A stretch of 64,000 bases of DNA, taken from contig CAVYRL010000001.1 in assembly GCA_963771025.1 (NCBI GenBank), positions 496,001 to 560,000 on the forward strand, written 5' to 3'. Source of the DNA: Miltoncostaea sp963771025. Its GTDB lineage: Bacteria; Actinomycetota; Thermoleophilia; Miltoncostaeales; Miltoncostaeaceae. A program made the translations under genes and the position numbers. Positions 52,033-61,421 of this stretch are shown here, in pieces. The notes under the pieces were generated by a model. It was given only the letters and a program-made list of their open reading frames with translations, was not told where the DNA came from and did not search any database. Each line of letters opens with the position of its first letter. Within the stretch, counting starts at the first letter, position 1.

Positions 52033-53661
52033 GTGCTCTCGCTCGACGGCGTCTCCAAGGCCTACGGCCCCCGCACCGTCCTGAGCGGCGTCGCGCTGAT
52101 CGTGCCCGACGACGCGCGCATCGGCGTGGTCGGGCCCAACGGGATCGGCAAGTCGACCCTCCTGCGCGTGATGGCCGGCGTCGAGGCTCCCGACGAGGGA
52201 CGGGTGCTCCGCGCGCCGCCGGCGCTGAGGGTCGGGCTGCTGGACCAGCGCGGGCGGCCTGCCGAGCGCGAGACGGTCGCCGAGCACCTCGCGCGGCGCA
52301 CCGGCGTCGCGGCGGCCGAGTCGCGCCTCGACGCGCTCACCGCCGCGCTTGCAGGCGCGCCCGGCCGCGTGGACGAGTACTCGGCGGCCCTGGAGGAGTT
52401 CCTCGCCCTCGGCGGCGACGATCTGCCGGCGCGGGCCGGGGCGGCGATGACGGAGGTCGGCCTGCATCCCGAGCGGCTCGAGGTGCCGATGGGCGCGCTC
52501 TCGGGCGGCCAGGCCGCGCGCGTCGGACTCGCCGTGCTGGTGCTGGCCCGCGTGGACCTGCTGCTGCTCGACGAGCCGACCAACGACCTCGACTTCGCGG
52601 GCCTGGAGATCCTCGAGCGCCTGGTGGACGCCCACCGCGGCGCCGTGGTGACCGTCTCCCACGATCGCGCCTTCCTCGACCGCTGCGTCCGCCGCATCGT
52701 CGAGGTGGTGGAGCCCACGCACGAGGTGCGCGAGTACTCCGGCGGGTGGACCGACTACGTGGCCCAGCGCGACCGGGCCCGGGAGCGCCAGTACGAGGCG
52801 CACGGGCGCTACGCGGGGGAGAAGGGCCGCCTCGAGGACCGCATGCGCCGCCAGCGGGCGTGGTCGGAGGAGGGCGTCAAGCGCGAGAAGAAGCGTTCCA
52901 GGGATCCCGACAAGATCGGCCGCGCGATGCGCTCCGAGCGCTCGGAGCAGCAGGCCTCCAAGGTCAGGGCCACCGAGCGGGCGATCGAGCGGCTCGATGC
53001 GGTCGACAAGCCCTGGGAGGGGTGGCGCCTGCAGCTGCGGCTCGCCTCGGGCCGCGGTGGCGGCGACCAGGTGGCCGTGCTCGAGGGTGCGGTGGTGGAG
53101 CGTGGCCCATTCCGCCTCGGCCCGGTCGACATGGAGGTCCGGCGCGGCGACCGGCTGGTGATCACCGGGCCCAACGGCGGCGGCAAGAGCACGCTCATCT
53201 CGGCGCTGCTCGGCCGGATCCCTCTCGCCGCGGGCCTCGGCAGGGTCGGCCCGTCGGTCGTGGTGGGCGAGGTGGAGCAGGAGCGCACCGCCCTCTTCGG
53301 CGCGCCCCGGCTGCTGGACGCGGTGGTGGGGCGGTCGGGGCTGCGCGCCGAGGAGGCGCGCACGCTGCTGGCCAAGTTCAACCTCGACGCCGACCGGGTC
53401 GAGCGGCCGGCGGAGCGGCTCTCACCGGGTGAGCGCACGCGCGCCCTGCTGGCCATCCTCGCCGCGCGCGAGGTGACCTGCCTGGTGCTCGACGAGCCGA
53501 CCAATCACCTCGATCTGGAGGCGATCGAGCAGCTCGAGCAGGCGCTCGAGGACTACGAGGGCACGCTGATCCTCGTGACCCACGATCGCCGGATGCTCGA
53601 GCGGGTGCGGGTGAGCCGTCGGGTCGTGGTGGATGACGGACGCGTGAGCGAGGCGGCCTGA
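52033..53661 (+). CDS. ABC-F family ATPase
   Basis: Soluble protein of 542 residues with two ABC cassettes and no membrane domain, the ABC-F plan of ribosome-acting proteins. Cassette 1: GPNGIGKSTLLRVMAG (about 37-52), LSGGQAARVG and LLLLDEPTNDLD. A charged linker (about 245-330, RQRAWSEEGVKREKKRSRD) holds the P-site tRNA interaction motif region. Cassette 2: GPNGGGKSTLISALLG (about 379-394), LSPGERTRAL and CLVLDEPTNHLD. It could protect ribosomes from antibiotics or assist translation. GTG 52033 starts it. An exporter operon begins 12 bases after its stop. Confidence 0.9.
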   Translation: MLSLDGVSKAYGPRTVLSGVALIVPDDARIGVVGPNGIGKSTLLRVMAGVEAPDEGRVLRAPPALRVGLLDQRGRPAERETVAEHLARRTGVAAAESRLDALTAALAGAPGRVDEYSAALEEFLALGGDDLPARAGAAMTEVGLHPERLEVPMGALSGGQAARVGLAVLVLARVDLLLLDEPTNDLDFAGLEILERLVDAHRGAVVTVSHDRAFLDRCVRRIVEVVEPTHEVREYSGGWTDYVAQRDRARERQYEAHGRYAGEKGRLEDRMRRQRAWSEEGVKREKKRSRDPDKIGRAMRSERSEQQASKVRATERAIERLDAVDKPWEGWRLQLRLASGRGGGDQVAVLEGAVVERGPFRLGPVDMEVRRGDRLVITGPNGGGKSTLISALLGRIPLAAGLGRVGPSVVVGEVEQERTALFGAPRLLDAVVGRSGLRAEEARTLLAKFNLDADRVERPAERLSPGERTRALLAILAAREVTCLVLDEPTNHLDLEAIEQLEQALEDYEGTLILVTHDRRMLERVRVSRRVVVDDGRVSEAA

Positions 53662-53673
53662 AAGAGTCTCGGG

Positions 53674-54792
53674 GTGTTCCTCGCCGTCCGAGAGATCCTG
53701 CGCGCCAAGACCCGGTTCGGGCTGCTGATGGCCGCGGTTGCCCTGCTGGTGTTCCTCATCCTCACCCAGCAGGCCCTCCAGAGCGGCCTGATCACCTCGT
53801 TCGTCGGCGCCATCGAACGGCAGTCGGCCCCGGTCCTGGTCTACGCCGTCGATGGGCAGCGCACGCTGCAGGGCAGCGTCATCACCCCCCCGCTCGAGTC
53901 CACGATCGCCGCGGTCCCCGGCGTGTCGGAGTCCGGGCGGATCGGCCAGGGCACGTTCACCGTGGTGGTGGACGGCAACGACGCGTCCGACGCGGCCATC
54001 ATCGGCTACGAGAAGCCCGCGCTCGGCGGGCCCGACGCGCTCAGCTCCGGCCGGATGCCCGCCGCCGCCGGCGAGGTGGTGGGCAGTGCCGGCGACTTCT
54101 CCGTCGGTGACCGGGTCAGGGTCGTCGCGGCCGCCGGGGCCGACCCGCGACTGAGGGTGGTGGGTCTTGCTCAGGACGCCCAGATCCAGGCGACGCCGAC
54201 CCTCTTCGCCCAATGGCCCGACTACGTCGCCGCCACCCGGGCGGCCAATCCTGATGCCGCCACGGTCCTGCCGAGCGCGATCGGGGTGCGGCCGGCGCAG
54301 GGGGTCACCCCCGTCGAGCTGACCACCCGGATCAACGACGCCTCCGAGGAGGCCGATGCCCTCACCCGCGGGCAGGCGGCCGACGAGACGCCGGGGGTGG
54401 CCGAGGTGAAGCGCTCCTTCCAGCTCATCTTCCTGCTGTTCGCGCTGGTGGTGCCTCTGGTGACCGGCCTGTTCTTCCTCATCATCACGCTCCAGAAGGC
54501 GCGGGCGCTGACCCTGCTGCGCGCGATCGGGGCGCCGGCGGGCGTGCTGGTCCGGGCGCTGCTCGCGCAGGTGCTGATCATCATCGGCGGGGGCATCGTG
54601 TTCGGGACGCTGCTGTTCGCGCCCCTGTCCCGGGTTCGGCTCGGCACGATTCAGCTGAGCTTCGATCCCCGGTCGGTGCTCCTGTGGGGGGCGCTGCTGC
54701 TGGTGCTCGGGGTGGTGAGCGCCGCGGCCGCCGCCCGCCGGGTGCTCGCCATCGATCCCGTCGAGGCCACCACCGGCGGAGGCGCCCGATGA
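53674..54792 (+). CDS. FtsX/MacB-type ABC exporter permease 1
   Basis: Permease of 372 residues with the FtsX layout: one N-terminal helix (about 15-35), a large external domain (about 36-245), and three C-terminal helices (about 250-275, 295-325, 335-360). REILRAKTRFGLLMAAVALLVF and ALTLLRAIGAPAGVLVRALL are typical of DevC/MacB-like subunits. It pairs with the next gene, whose start overlaps by four bases, and with the LolD-type ATPase. Together they would be a tripartite-like exporter, but no membrane-fusion protein is seen. GTG 53674 starts it. Confidence 0.88.
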   Translation: MFLAVREILRAKTRFGLLMAAVALLVFLILTQQALQSGLITSFVGAIERQSAPVLVYAVDGQRTLQGSVITPPLESTIAAVPGVSESGRIGQGTFTVVVDGNDASDAAIIGYEKPALGGPDALSSGRMPAAAGEVVGSAGDFSVGDRVRVVAAAGADPRLRVVGLAQDAQIQATPTLFAQWPDYVAATRAANPDAATVLPSAIGVRPAQGVTPVELTTRINDASEEADALTRGQAADETPGVAEVKRSFQLIFLLFALVVPLVTGLFFLIITLQKARALTLLRAIGAPAGVLVRALLAQVLIIIGGGIVFGTLLFAPLSRVRLGTIQLSFDPRSVLLWGALLLVLGVVSAAAAARRVLAIDPVEATTGGGAR

Positions 54793-55904
54793 AGCTCGCG
54801 CTGCGCGAGTTGCAGCGGCGCCCCGGCCGCTTCGTGGTGGCGACCGCGATCCTCACGCTGATCGCGCTGCTCCTGATGTTCCTGGGCGGCCTCCTGGACG
54901 GGCTGATCAACGGAAGCACCGGCGCGCTGCGCGCCCAGCGCGCCGAGCTGGTCGTCTTCTCGTCCACCTCCGAGGACTCCCTCGTGCGCAGCCGCATCAC
55001 CCCCGAGGAGCGCGCGGTCGTCGAGAAGACCGTCGGTCCGGCGCGGGTGGCCGGGCTCGGCAGCGTCCAGCTCGGGGCGCGGTTGACGGGGAAGGGGCCG
55101 CGCGACCTGGTCCCGGTGGTGCTCTTCGGCTACGAGCGCGCGCCGCGCGGCCTTCCCGACGCCGTGCCGGGCGCGGGGCGGGTCTACGCCGACAGCTCGC
55201 TGCGGGCCGAGGGCGTGCGCGAGGGCGACGTCGTCCGGCTGGGGCCGGACCGCACGCCGGTCGAGGTGATCGGCTTCCTCGATGACAGCCGCTACTCGGG
55301 CCAGGGCACCCTCTGGGGCTCCCTCGGCACCTGGCGCGCGGTCCTCGCGGCCAACCGGCCCGCGGCGCGGGTGGGCGCCGGCGTCGTGCAGGCGCTCGTG
55401 GTGCAGGGAGACGGCGCCGGCGCGGGCGCCGAGGCCGACGCGATCGACGCGGCCACCGACGGGGCGACCTCGACGCTGACGATCGACCAGGCGATCAACG
55501 CGCTCCCGGGCGTCTCCCAGCAGCGCACCGTCTTCAATCAGATCATCGGCGTCACCGTCGTGATCGCGCTCGTCGTGGTCGCTCTCTTCTTCGCGCTCAT
55601 CACGGTCGAGCGCACCGCCCTCTACGGGGTCCTGAAGGCGGTGGGGGCGAGTTCGCGCACGCTCTTCGCCGGAGTCCTGCTGCAGGCGATGGTGGTCGCC
55701 CTGATCGCCTCGGCGATCGGGATCGCGGCCTCGCTCGCCCTCGACGCGGCGATCCCGGCGGGCGGGATCCCCTTCACGGCGACCCCGAGCCGGTTGCTCA
55801 GCAGCGTCGCCTACCTGCTCGTCGCGGCGCTCGCCGGGTGCGCGTTCTCCCTGCGACGCGTGCTGAAGATCGACCCGGCCGCCGCGATCGGCGGCGACCA
55901 GTGA
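54789..55904 (+). CDS. FtsX/MacB-type ABC exporter permease 2
   Basis: Second permease of the same exporter, 371 residues, with an FtsX layout: N-terminal helix (about 16-40), outer domain to about 255, then three helices (about 258-283, 300-330, 340-362). RELQRRPGRFVVATAILTLIALLL and ALYGVLKAVGASSRTLFAGVLL are the characteristic ends. Sequence identity to permease 1 is low, so the two probably form a heterodimer. Its start overlaps the previous stop (ATGA) and the ATPase gene follows after 40 bases. The substrate is unknown. Confidence 0.88.
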   Translation: MKLALRELQRRPGRFVVATAILTLIALLLMFLGGLLDGLINGSTGALRAQRAELVVFSSTSEDSLVRSRITPEERAVVEKTVGPARVAGLGSVQLGARLTGKGPRDLVPVVLFGYERAPRGLPDAVPGAGRVYADSSLRAEGVREGDVVRLGPDRTPVEVIGFLDDSRYSGQGTLWGSLGTWRAVLAANRPAARVGAGVVQALVVQGDGAGAGAEADAIDAATDGATSTLTIDQAINALPGVSQQRTVFNQIIGVTVVIALVVVALFFALITVERTALYGVLKAVGASSRTLFAGVLLQAMVVALIASAIGIAASLALDAAIPAGGIPFTATPSRLLSSVAYLLVAALAGCAFSLRRVLKIDPAAAIGGDQ

Positions 55905-55944
55905 GCCCGCCCGTCCTCCTCACCCGAGCCTCGTGGAGCCCTCG

Positions 55945-56649
55945 ATGACCACCACCCTGACCGACGTCGCCCTCCGCATGGAGGACGTCCGCAAGACCTA
56001 TCGCATGGGCGACGAGGAGGTCGTGGCCCTGGACGGCGTCGACTTCACCGTCGGGTCCGACGAGATCGTCGCCCTCGTGGGTCCGTCGGGATCGGGCAAG
56101 ACCACGCTGTGCTCGATCGCCGGAGGGCTGCTCACGCCCACCTCCGGCTCCGTCGTCGTCGGCGGGGAGGACATCTCCGGCTACGGCCCCAAGGAGCTCA
56201 CCGAGTTCCGGCGCACCTCGGTGGGCTTCGTGTTCCAGACGGTCAACCTCGTGCCGTTCCTGACCGCCCGCGAGAACCTCCTCGTCGTCGACGAGATCGG
56301 CCCCCGCACCGGCGCCAAGGCGCGCGCGCGGGCCGACCAGCTGCTCGAGGAGCTGGGGCTGGCCGACCGCGCGAAGAACCTTCCGGCCCAGCTCTCGGGC
56401 GGGCAGCGCCAGCGGGTGGCCATCGGGCGCGCGCTCATGAACGAGCCCGATCTGGTCTTCTTCGACGAGCCCACCTCGGCGCTCGACACCGCGCTGGGTG
56501 ATCAGGTCGTGAAGCTGATTCGCCAGGAGATGAAGTCGCGCGGCACGGCGGCCATCATCGTCACCCACGACGACCGGATCACCCACCACGCCGACCGAGT
56601 GGCGAGGATCGTGGACGGTCGCATCGCCGCGGAGGACACGGCGGAGTGA
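55945..56649 (+). CDS. LolD/MacB-type ABC exporter ATPase
   Basis: Nucleotide-binding subunit of 234 residues. Walker A GPSGSGKTTL (about 45-54), Q-loop VFQTVNLVPFLTARENL, signature LSGGQRQRVAIGRALMNEPD, Walker B LVFFDEPTSALD and His-switch IVTHDDRI are complete. The class (LolD, MacB, DevA) serves mechanotransmission-type exporters with FtsX-like permeases, which the two genes upstream provide. ATG 55945 follows GGAG; a GTG at 55933 is an alternative. It ends the operon. Confidence 0.93.
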   Translation: MTTTLTDVALRMEDVRKTYRMGDEEVVALDGVDFTVGSDEIVALVGPSGSGKTTLCSIAGGLLTPTSGSVVVGGEDISGYGPKELTEFRRTSVGFVFQTVNLVPFLTARENLLVVDEIGPRTGAKARARADQLLEELGLADRAKNLPAQLSGGQRQRVAIGRALMNEPDLVFFDEPTSALDTALGDQVVKLIRQEMKSRGTAAIIVTHDDRITHHADRVARIVDGRIAAEDTAE

Positions 56650-56758
56650 CGCACCTTCACCCCACGGCTCACCCCGGTCGCGCCGGCCGGCCCCGGGCCA
56701 GGCGGCTGTACTGTCCGCGGGCGGCCACCGGGCCGCCGACGCGACCGGGAGGACCGGC

Positions 56759-56938
56759 ATGTGGTGGGGCATGGGATTCGTACTGGGCGTCATCTACCTG
56801 ACGCTGCTGCTCGTGCTGGGGCTGACCACCCTGCAGAAGGGGCACACGGCGATGTTCTGGATCGGGATCATCTTCCCGGTGCTCTGGCTGATCGGAGCCT
56901 TTCTCCCGCCGACCGAGAAGGCGCTCTCTCGCGTCTGA
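56759..56938 (+). CDS. 59-residue membrane micro-protein
   Basis: Small protein of 59 residues with two membrane helices (about 5-24, GFVLGVIYLTLLLVLGLTTL, and 32-50, MFWIGIIFPVLWLIGAFLP) joined by the short loop QKGHTA. GGGAGGA lies at good distance before the ATG, and a TACTGT -10-like box is at 56709-56714, so I consider it real. Similar two-helix proteins are widespread in Actinobacteria without known function. It lies between the exporter operon and the convergent lactonase gene. Confidence 0.65.
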   Translation: MWWGMGFVLGVIYLTLLLVLGLTTLQKGHTAMFWIGIIFPVLWLIGAFLPPTEKALSRV

Positions 56939-56971
56939 GGGCCATCCCGGTCGCGCGGGACTGTCGCGGGA

Positions 56972-58099
56972 CTACTCGGCGGCCAGGCCGACGGCCGAGG
57001 TCGGCAGGCCCGGGGTCGTGCCGGCCGGCGTCAGGCTGCCGTCGAAGTTCACGCGGAATCCGCTCAGCGAGCCGTCGATCGCGTTGTGCGCGTAGAGGTA
57101 CCTGCTGCCGTCGCTGAGGGCGAGGTCGGTCGTGCTGCGCCCGGTGGTCGCGGTCACGCCATCCGGGTCGAGCCGGGTGATCGCGCCCTTCGGCGTGGTC
57201 GCGTAGCCGGTGATCGAGTTGCTGCCGGTGTTGCCGGTGTAGACGTAGCGACCCGAGTCGGTCACCGCCACCCAGCACGCCGCGGTCTGGAGGGTCGCGG
57301 CACTTGGCGTCACCACTCCCAGCGCCCCGGTGCGCGTGACGCCGTAGGACGACACGGCGCTCTGGCCGGCCGCGCCGCCGAACGCCTCCGACACGAACAG
57401 CCGGCCCCGCCGGTCGAACGCGAAGCCGAAGGGGGTCTGGCCGGCCGATGGGGTGAGGACGGCCGTCCCCAGGCGCCCGTCGCGGCGCACGGGGAAGCCG
57501 TCGATGACGTCGGTGGCCTTCTCGGTGACGACCACGGTGTCGCCGTGGGGGCTGAACTGCACCTGGGCGGGCCCCGCGGCGTCCGTGCTGAGTGGCCGCG
57601 TCGAGGCGGCGAGGGGGACGAGGTTGCCCCGCCGGGTGAGCCGGAAGCCGCTCACGTTCCCGGTTCCTCCGGCATTGAGCACGTACACCAGGCCGTCGTG
57701 CACCGTGACGCTGGTCGGCTGGTCGCCGCCCGAGGGCTCGACGTCCACGAGCCTCAGGCCACGCGGGCCGACCCGGAACACCGACACCTGGTCGCTACCG
57801 GCGTTGACGGCCAGCAGAAGGTGGTCGTCGAGGGTCACGGCGCCCTGAGAGCCGAGGCCCTCACCGGTGCCGAGGCCGCCGGTGGGGTACGAGCCGGCCG
57901 GGGTCAGGCTGCCGTCGGCCGCGCGGTCGAAGGCCACGACGGCGTTGCCCGCGACGGCGTTGGTCTGGGAGTACACGGCTCCGCCGGAGCGGTGGTTCGG
58001 GTGCGCCGAGGCCAGCCCGGCCTGGGTCAGCGCGCCCAGTCCGAGGGCGGCGACGGCCGCGACCGACATGTACCGGGACATGCTCCGCTGGGTCTTCAT
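56972..58099 (-). CDS. secreted lactonase-family (YVTN-like) beta-propeller
   Basis: Exported seven-bladed propeller of 375 residues. Residues 1-32 are a signal peptide ending in LASAHP. Blade repeats are evident: QVSVFRVGPRGLRLVDVEPSG, GNVSGFRLTRRGNLVPLAAS, VIDGFPVRRDGRLG and RYVYTGNTGSNSITGYATTP. The family includes 6-phosphogluconolactonase and 3-carboxymuconate cyclase, but its secretion and the missing catalytic pattern favour an extracellular binding role. ATG 58099 follows AGGAG. It is divergent from the flavoprotein gene. Confidence 0.8.
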   Translation of the reverse strand: MKTQRSMSRYMSVAAVAALGLGALTQAGLASAHPNHRSGGAVYSQTNAVAGNAVVAFDRAADGSLTPAGSYPTGGLGTGEGLGSQGAVTLDDHLLLAVNAGSDQVSVFRVGPRGLRLVDVEPSGGDQPTSVTVHDGLVYVLNAGGTGNVSGFRLTRRGNLVPLAASTRPLSTDAAGPAQVQFSPHGDTVVVTEKATDVIDGFPVRRDGRLGTAVLTPSAGQTPFGFAFDRRGRLFVSEAFGGAAGQSAVSSYGVTRTGALGVVTPSAATLQTAACWVAVTDSGRYVYTGNTGSNSITGYATTPKGAITRLDPDGVTATTGRSTTDLALSDGSRYLYAHNAIDGSLSGFRVNFDGSLTPAGTTPGLPTSAVGLAAE

Positions 58100-58293
58100 C
58101 GAATGCTCCTGATGTCGTTCGGGACGGACCCAGACGCTAGGAGCGAGGTGTTTCGCGCCCCTTACGGAGGCGGCAAATTTTCTTACCAGGGTCTGAAATC
58201 TCCATCGGGGACGCCTGTCCCGACGGAGGCCCCCTCGGTGCGGGGCTCCGTGCGCGATGATCCGCCGGTGACGACGCCCGGCGAGAGGGACCA

Positions 58294-59451
58294 GTGAGCG
58301 AGCGCGTGGACGTCGCGGTGGTGGGCGCGGGCCCCGCGGGCTCCACGGCGGCATACCGGCTCGCCAAGGCCGGCGCCACGGTGCTGCTGCTCGACCGCCA
58401 GTCGTTTCCGCGCGACAAGCCGTGCGGCGGCGGGCTCACGATGCGGGCGACCAAGGTGCTCCCGGTCGACGTCAGCCCGGTGGTCGAGGACGTCGTGGAC
58501 CGCATCAACCTCAGGATGGGGCACACCAACGCGACCGCCTCGCACCGGTACGCGCACCCGATCGCGTGGATGACCCAGCGCGCCCGCCTCGATCATTTCC
58601 TGGCGGAGCGGGCGGCGGAGGCCGGCGCCGACTTCCAGGACGGCGTGCGCGTGCGCGACATCGAGATCGATGAGTCCTCCGGGGGCGTCGTGGTGCTCGA
58701 CGGGTCGCGCCGGGTGCGCGCCTCGGTCATCATCGGCGCCGACGGGGTCAACGGCGTGAGCGCCCGCGCGCTGGGCATCGCGACCGAGCGGCTCTTCGGC
58801 GTCGCCTTCGAGGGCAACGCCCCGATGACCCCCGAGCGCGAGCGCCTGCACCGCTCGACCCTGACCCTGGAGCTCGCGACGGTGCCGGGCGGGTACGGCT
58901 GGATCTTTCCCAAGGGGGATCACATCAACCTCGGCGTGGGCGGCTGGGAGAGCGAGGGGCCCAAGCTGCGCGACCACCTCGCGATCCTCTGCGCCCGCCA
59001 CGGCGTGCGGATGGAGGATCTGGACAAGCTGCGCGGCTATCGCATGCCCCTGCGCCGGGCGTGGGGCGGCGCCGCCCGCGGGCCCGTGGCGCTGGTGGGC
59101 GACGCCGCCGGCCTGATCGACCCCTTCTCGGGCGACGGCATGTTCGAGGCGTTCACCAGCTCCGAGCTGGTCAGCGAGGCGGCCCTCGACGTGCTTGCGG
59201 GTCGCGCCCGGACCATGGAGCCCTACGGCCGGCGCCTCGAGCGGTCGCTGGCCGCGCACGCCGCGAGCGCCTGGGTGGCCCGGGCGGCGATCGAGCGGAT
59301 CCCCATGACCACCTGGCGGGTGGCGCGCACCTCGGCCGCCGCGCGTTTCCTCGGCCGCCGCCTCGCGAGCCGCACGTCCGAGCGCGACGTGCCCCTGGTC
59401 GGGCACATCGAGCGCGCCGCGCGCAGGGCCCTTCGTCCCGAGGCCGTCTGA
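58294..59451 (+). CDS. geranylgeranyl-reductase-family flavoprotein
   Basis: FAD-dependent oxidoreductase of 385 residues. The nucleotide fold is VDVAVVGAGPAGSTAAYRLA (about 5-24). The family mark FPRDKPCGGGLTMRA (about 39-53) has the Cys-Gly-Gly-Gly of geranylgeranyl reductases. The FAD contact is VALVGDAAGLIDPFSGDGMF (about 266-285). Members saturate isoprenoid chains of menaquinone or membrane lipids; here menaquinone is a fair guess. GTG 58294 follows GAGAGGGA. There is no isoprenoid cluster nearby. Confidence 0.88.
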   Translation: MSERVDVAVVGAGPAGSTAAYRLAKAGATVLLLDRQSFPRDKPCGGGLTMRATKVLPVDVSPVVEDVVDRINLRMGHTNATASHRYAHPIAWMTQRARLDHFLAERAAEAGADFQDGVRVRDIEIDESSGGVVVLDGSRRVRASVIIGADGVNGVSARALGIATERLFGVAFEGNAPMTPERERLHRSTLTLELATVPGGYGWIFPKGDHINLGVGGWESEGPKLRDHLAILCARHGVRMEDLDKLRGYRMPLRRAWGGAARGPVALVGDAAGLIDPFSGDGMFEAFTSSELVSEAALDVLAGRARTMEPYGRRLERSLAAHAASAWVARAAIERIPMTTWRVARTSAAARFLGRRLASRTSERDVPLVGHIERAARRALRPEAV

Positions 59452-59500
59452 CGACGTGGTGACGTTGCACCCCGGCGCCGGGCCGGGGTTTCCCGGCACG

Positions 59501-59506
59501 TAGAGT
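59501..59506 (+). promoter_or_regulatory. -10 box of the leaderless APC permease transcript
   Basis: TAGAGT ends seven bases before GTG 59514 and overlaps the alternative GTG 59505, favouring 59514 as start. Confidence 0.35.
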
Positions 59507-59513
59507 GCCGCCA

Positions 59514-61421
59514 GTGCCGCGCAGACGCCGCCAGCAGCAGGGTCTCGAGCGCGTCCTGGGGGCTCCCGCGCTCTTCGCGACGGCCTACGGCAACGTGGGC
59601 TCGTCCATCTACTACGCGCTCGGCGTCACGGCGGCGCTGGCCCTCGGGCTCACGCCGGTCGTGTTCCTGGTGGCGGGCCTCATCTTCGCCCTCACGGCCG
59701 CGACCTACGCCGAGGGCACGGTGCGCTTCCCCGAGGCCGGCGGCTCGTCCAGCTTCGCCCGGCAGGCGTTCAACGAGATCGTCAGCTTCGGCGCCGCCTG
59801 GGCCCAGATGCTCAACTACATCATCACGATCGCCATCTCGGTGTTCTTCGTGCCGCACTACCTGTCGATCTTCTGGACCCCGCTCAAGCAGAACCCGTGG
59901 GACGTGGTCGTCGGCGCGGGCGTCGTGGTGCTGCTGGTCGCGATCAACATCGTGGGGGTCAAGGAGGCCGCCAAGCTCAACATCGTGCTGGCGATAGTCA
60001 ACTTCGCGACCCAGGCGCTGCTGGTGGCGCTGGGCTTCGCGCTGATCTTCTCGCCGACGATCCTCGTCAACAACGTGGACTTCGGCGTCGCGCCGACATG
60101 GGGCGCGTTCTTCCTCGCGATCCCGGTGGCGATGATCGCGTACACCGGCATCGAGACGATCTCGAACCTGGCGGAGGAGGCGCGCGATCCCTCGCGCGAC
60201 ATCCCGCGCTCGATCCGCCTGGTTGCGATCGCCGTCTATGCGATCTACTTCACCCTCCCGGCGATCGCGCTCTCGGCGCTGCCGGTCACCCAGGGCTCCG
60301 ACGGCTACACCACCGCCCTCGGCCAGCCGCCCCAGGACGGGGGCTTCGCCAACGATCCGGTGCTCGGGCTGGTCGAGAACCTCGGCATCGAGGGGATCAC
60401 CCTCAGCGCCCTCAAGATCTACGTCGGCGTGCTGGCGGCCACGATCCTGCTGATCGCCGCCAATGCGGGGGTGATCGGCGCCTCGCGCATCACGTACGCG
60501 ATGGCCAGCTACCGCCAGCTGCCCGAGCCGTTCCGGCGCCTCCATCCCCGTTTCAAGACCCCGGTGCTGGCACTGGTGCTGTTCGCCGGCGTGTTCGCGA
60601 TCATCGCCCTGCTGCCGGGGCAGACCGACTTCCTCGGGACGATGTACTCGTTCGGCGCGATGCTCTCGTTCACCGTCGCCCACGTCTCGCTCGTGGCGCT
60701 GCGCGTGCGCCGGCGCGACGAGGAGCTGATCTACCGGGCCAGACCCAACCTGCGCTTCCGCGGCATCGACTGGCCGCTGTTCGCGATCGTCGGCGGTCTC
60801 GCCACCGGCCTCGCCTGGCTGGTCGTCGTGTTCCAGGAGCCCCTCACGCGCTGGGCCGGACTCGGCTGGATCGCGCTTGGCTTCCTGGTTTACGCCATCT
60901 ATCGCCGGGGCGTCCTCAAGATCCCGATGGGGCTGACGGTGCGTGCGCCCGTTCTCGTGATGGGCGAAGCCCTCCAGATCGAGTACCGCTCGATCGTGGT
61001 CCCCGTGACCCGGTCGGCGGCGTCCGAGGAGGCTCTGGTCGCCGCGGCGCGCCTCGCCGCCGAGCGCCGCTCGCAGGTGGCCGTGGTGCACGTGCTGGAG
61101 ATCCCGATGGAGCTGCCCCTGACCACCGACATCCCCGACGCCGAGCGGGAGGCCAACGTCCTTCTCGATGACGCGCGGGCCCTGGTCGAGAGCCACGGCG
61201 TCAAGGCGGTCACCCGCCTCGAGCGCGCCCGCAGCGCCGGCGAGGCCATCGTGGCCGACGCCGACGCGCGCACCGCCGAGCTCGTGGTGATCGGCGCCCC
61301 GCGGCGGGGCATCGGGCGCCGCGCGCCGGTGTTCGGCCGCACTCCGCGCTACGTGCTCAAGCACAGCTCGTGCCGCGTGCTGGTGGTGGCCGAGAAGGTG
61401 CCCGAGAAAGCGGCCGCATGA
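59514..61421 (+). CDS. APC-superfamily permease with universal-stress domain, copy 1 (KimA-like)
   Basis: Membrane transporter of 635 residues: about 12 helices (30-475) of the amino acid-polyamine-cation fold (GNVGSSIYYALGVTAALALG; EAGGSSSFARQAFNE; AYTGIETISNLAEEARDPSR), then a cytoplasmic UspA-like domain (about 485-635, SIVVPVTRSAASEEALVAA). This plan matches KimA, the potassium transporter of Firmicutes that binds cyclic-di-AMP, and actinobacterial APC genes beside trkA-type genes. Two TrkA-like genes lie downstream, so potassium is a likelier substrate than amino acids; that is inference. The next small gene overlaps its stop (ATGA). Confidence 0.85.
   Translation: MPRRRRQQQGLERVLGAPALFATAYGNVGSSIYYALGVTAALALGLTPVVFLVAGLIFALTAATYAEGTVRFPEAGGSSSFARQAFNEIVSFGAAWAQMLNYIITIAISVFFVPHYLSIFWTPLKQNPWDVVVGAGVVVLLVAINIVGVKEAAKLNIVLAIVNFATQALLVALGFALIFSPTILVNNVDFGVAPTWGAFFLAIPVAMIAYTGIETISNLAEEARDPSRDIPRSIRLVAIAVYAIYFTLPAIALSALPVTQGSDGYTTALGQPPQDGGFANDPVLGLVENLGIEGITLSALKIYVGVLAATILLIAANAGVIGASRITYAMASYRQLPEPFRRLHPRFKTPVLALVLFAGVFAIIALLPGQTDFLGTMYSFGAMLSFTVAHVSLVALRVRRRDEELIYRARPNLRFRGIDWPLFAIVGGLATGLAWLVVVFQEPLTRWAGLGWIALGFLVYAIYRRGVLKIPMGLTVRAPVLVMGEALQIEYRSIVVPVTRSAASEEALVAAARLAAERRSQVAVVHVLEIPMELPLTTDIPDAEREANVLLDDARALVESHGVKAVTRLERARSAGEAIVADADARTAELVVIGAPRRGIGRRAPVFGRTPRYVLKHSSCRVLVVAEKVPEKAAA

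Noticed and set aside
59223..61364. 713-residue minus-strand frame opposite the APC permease
   Set aside because: Asp/His/Arg-rich shadow. The plus-strand permease has clear membrane helices.
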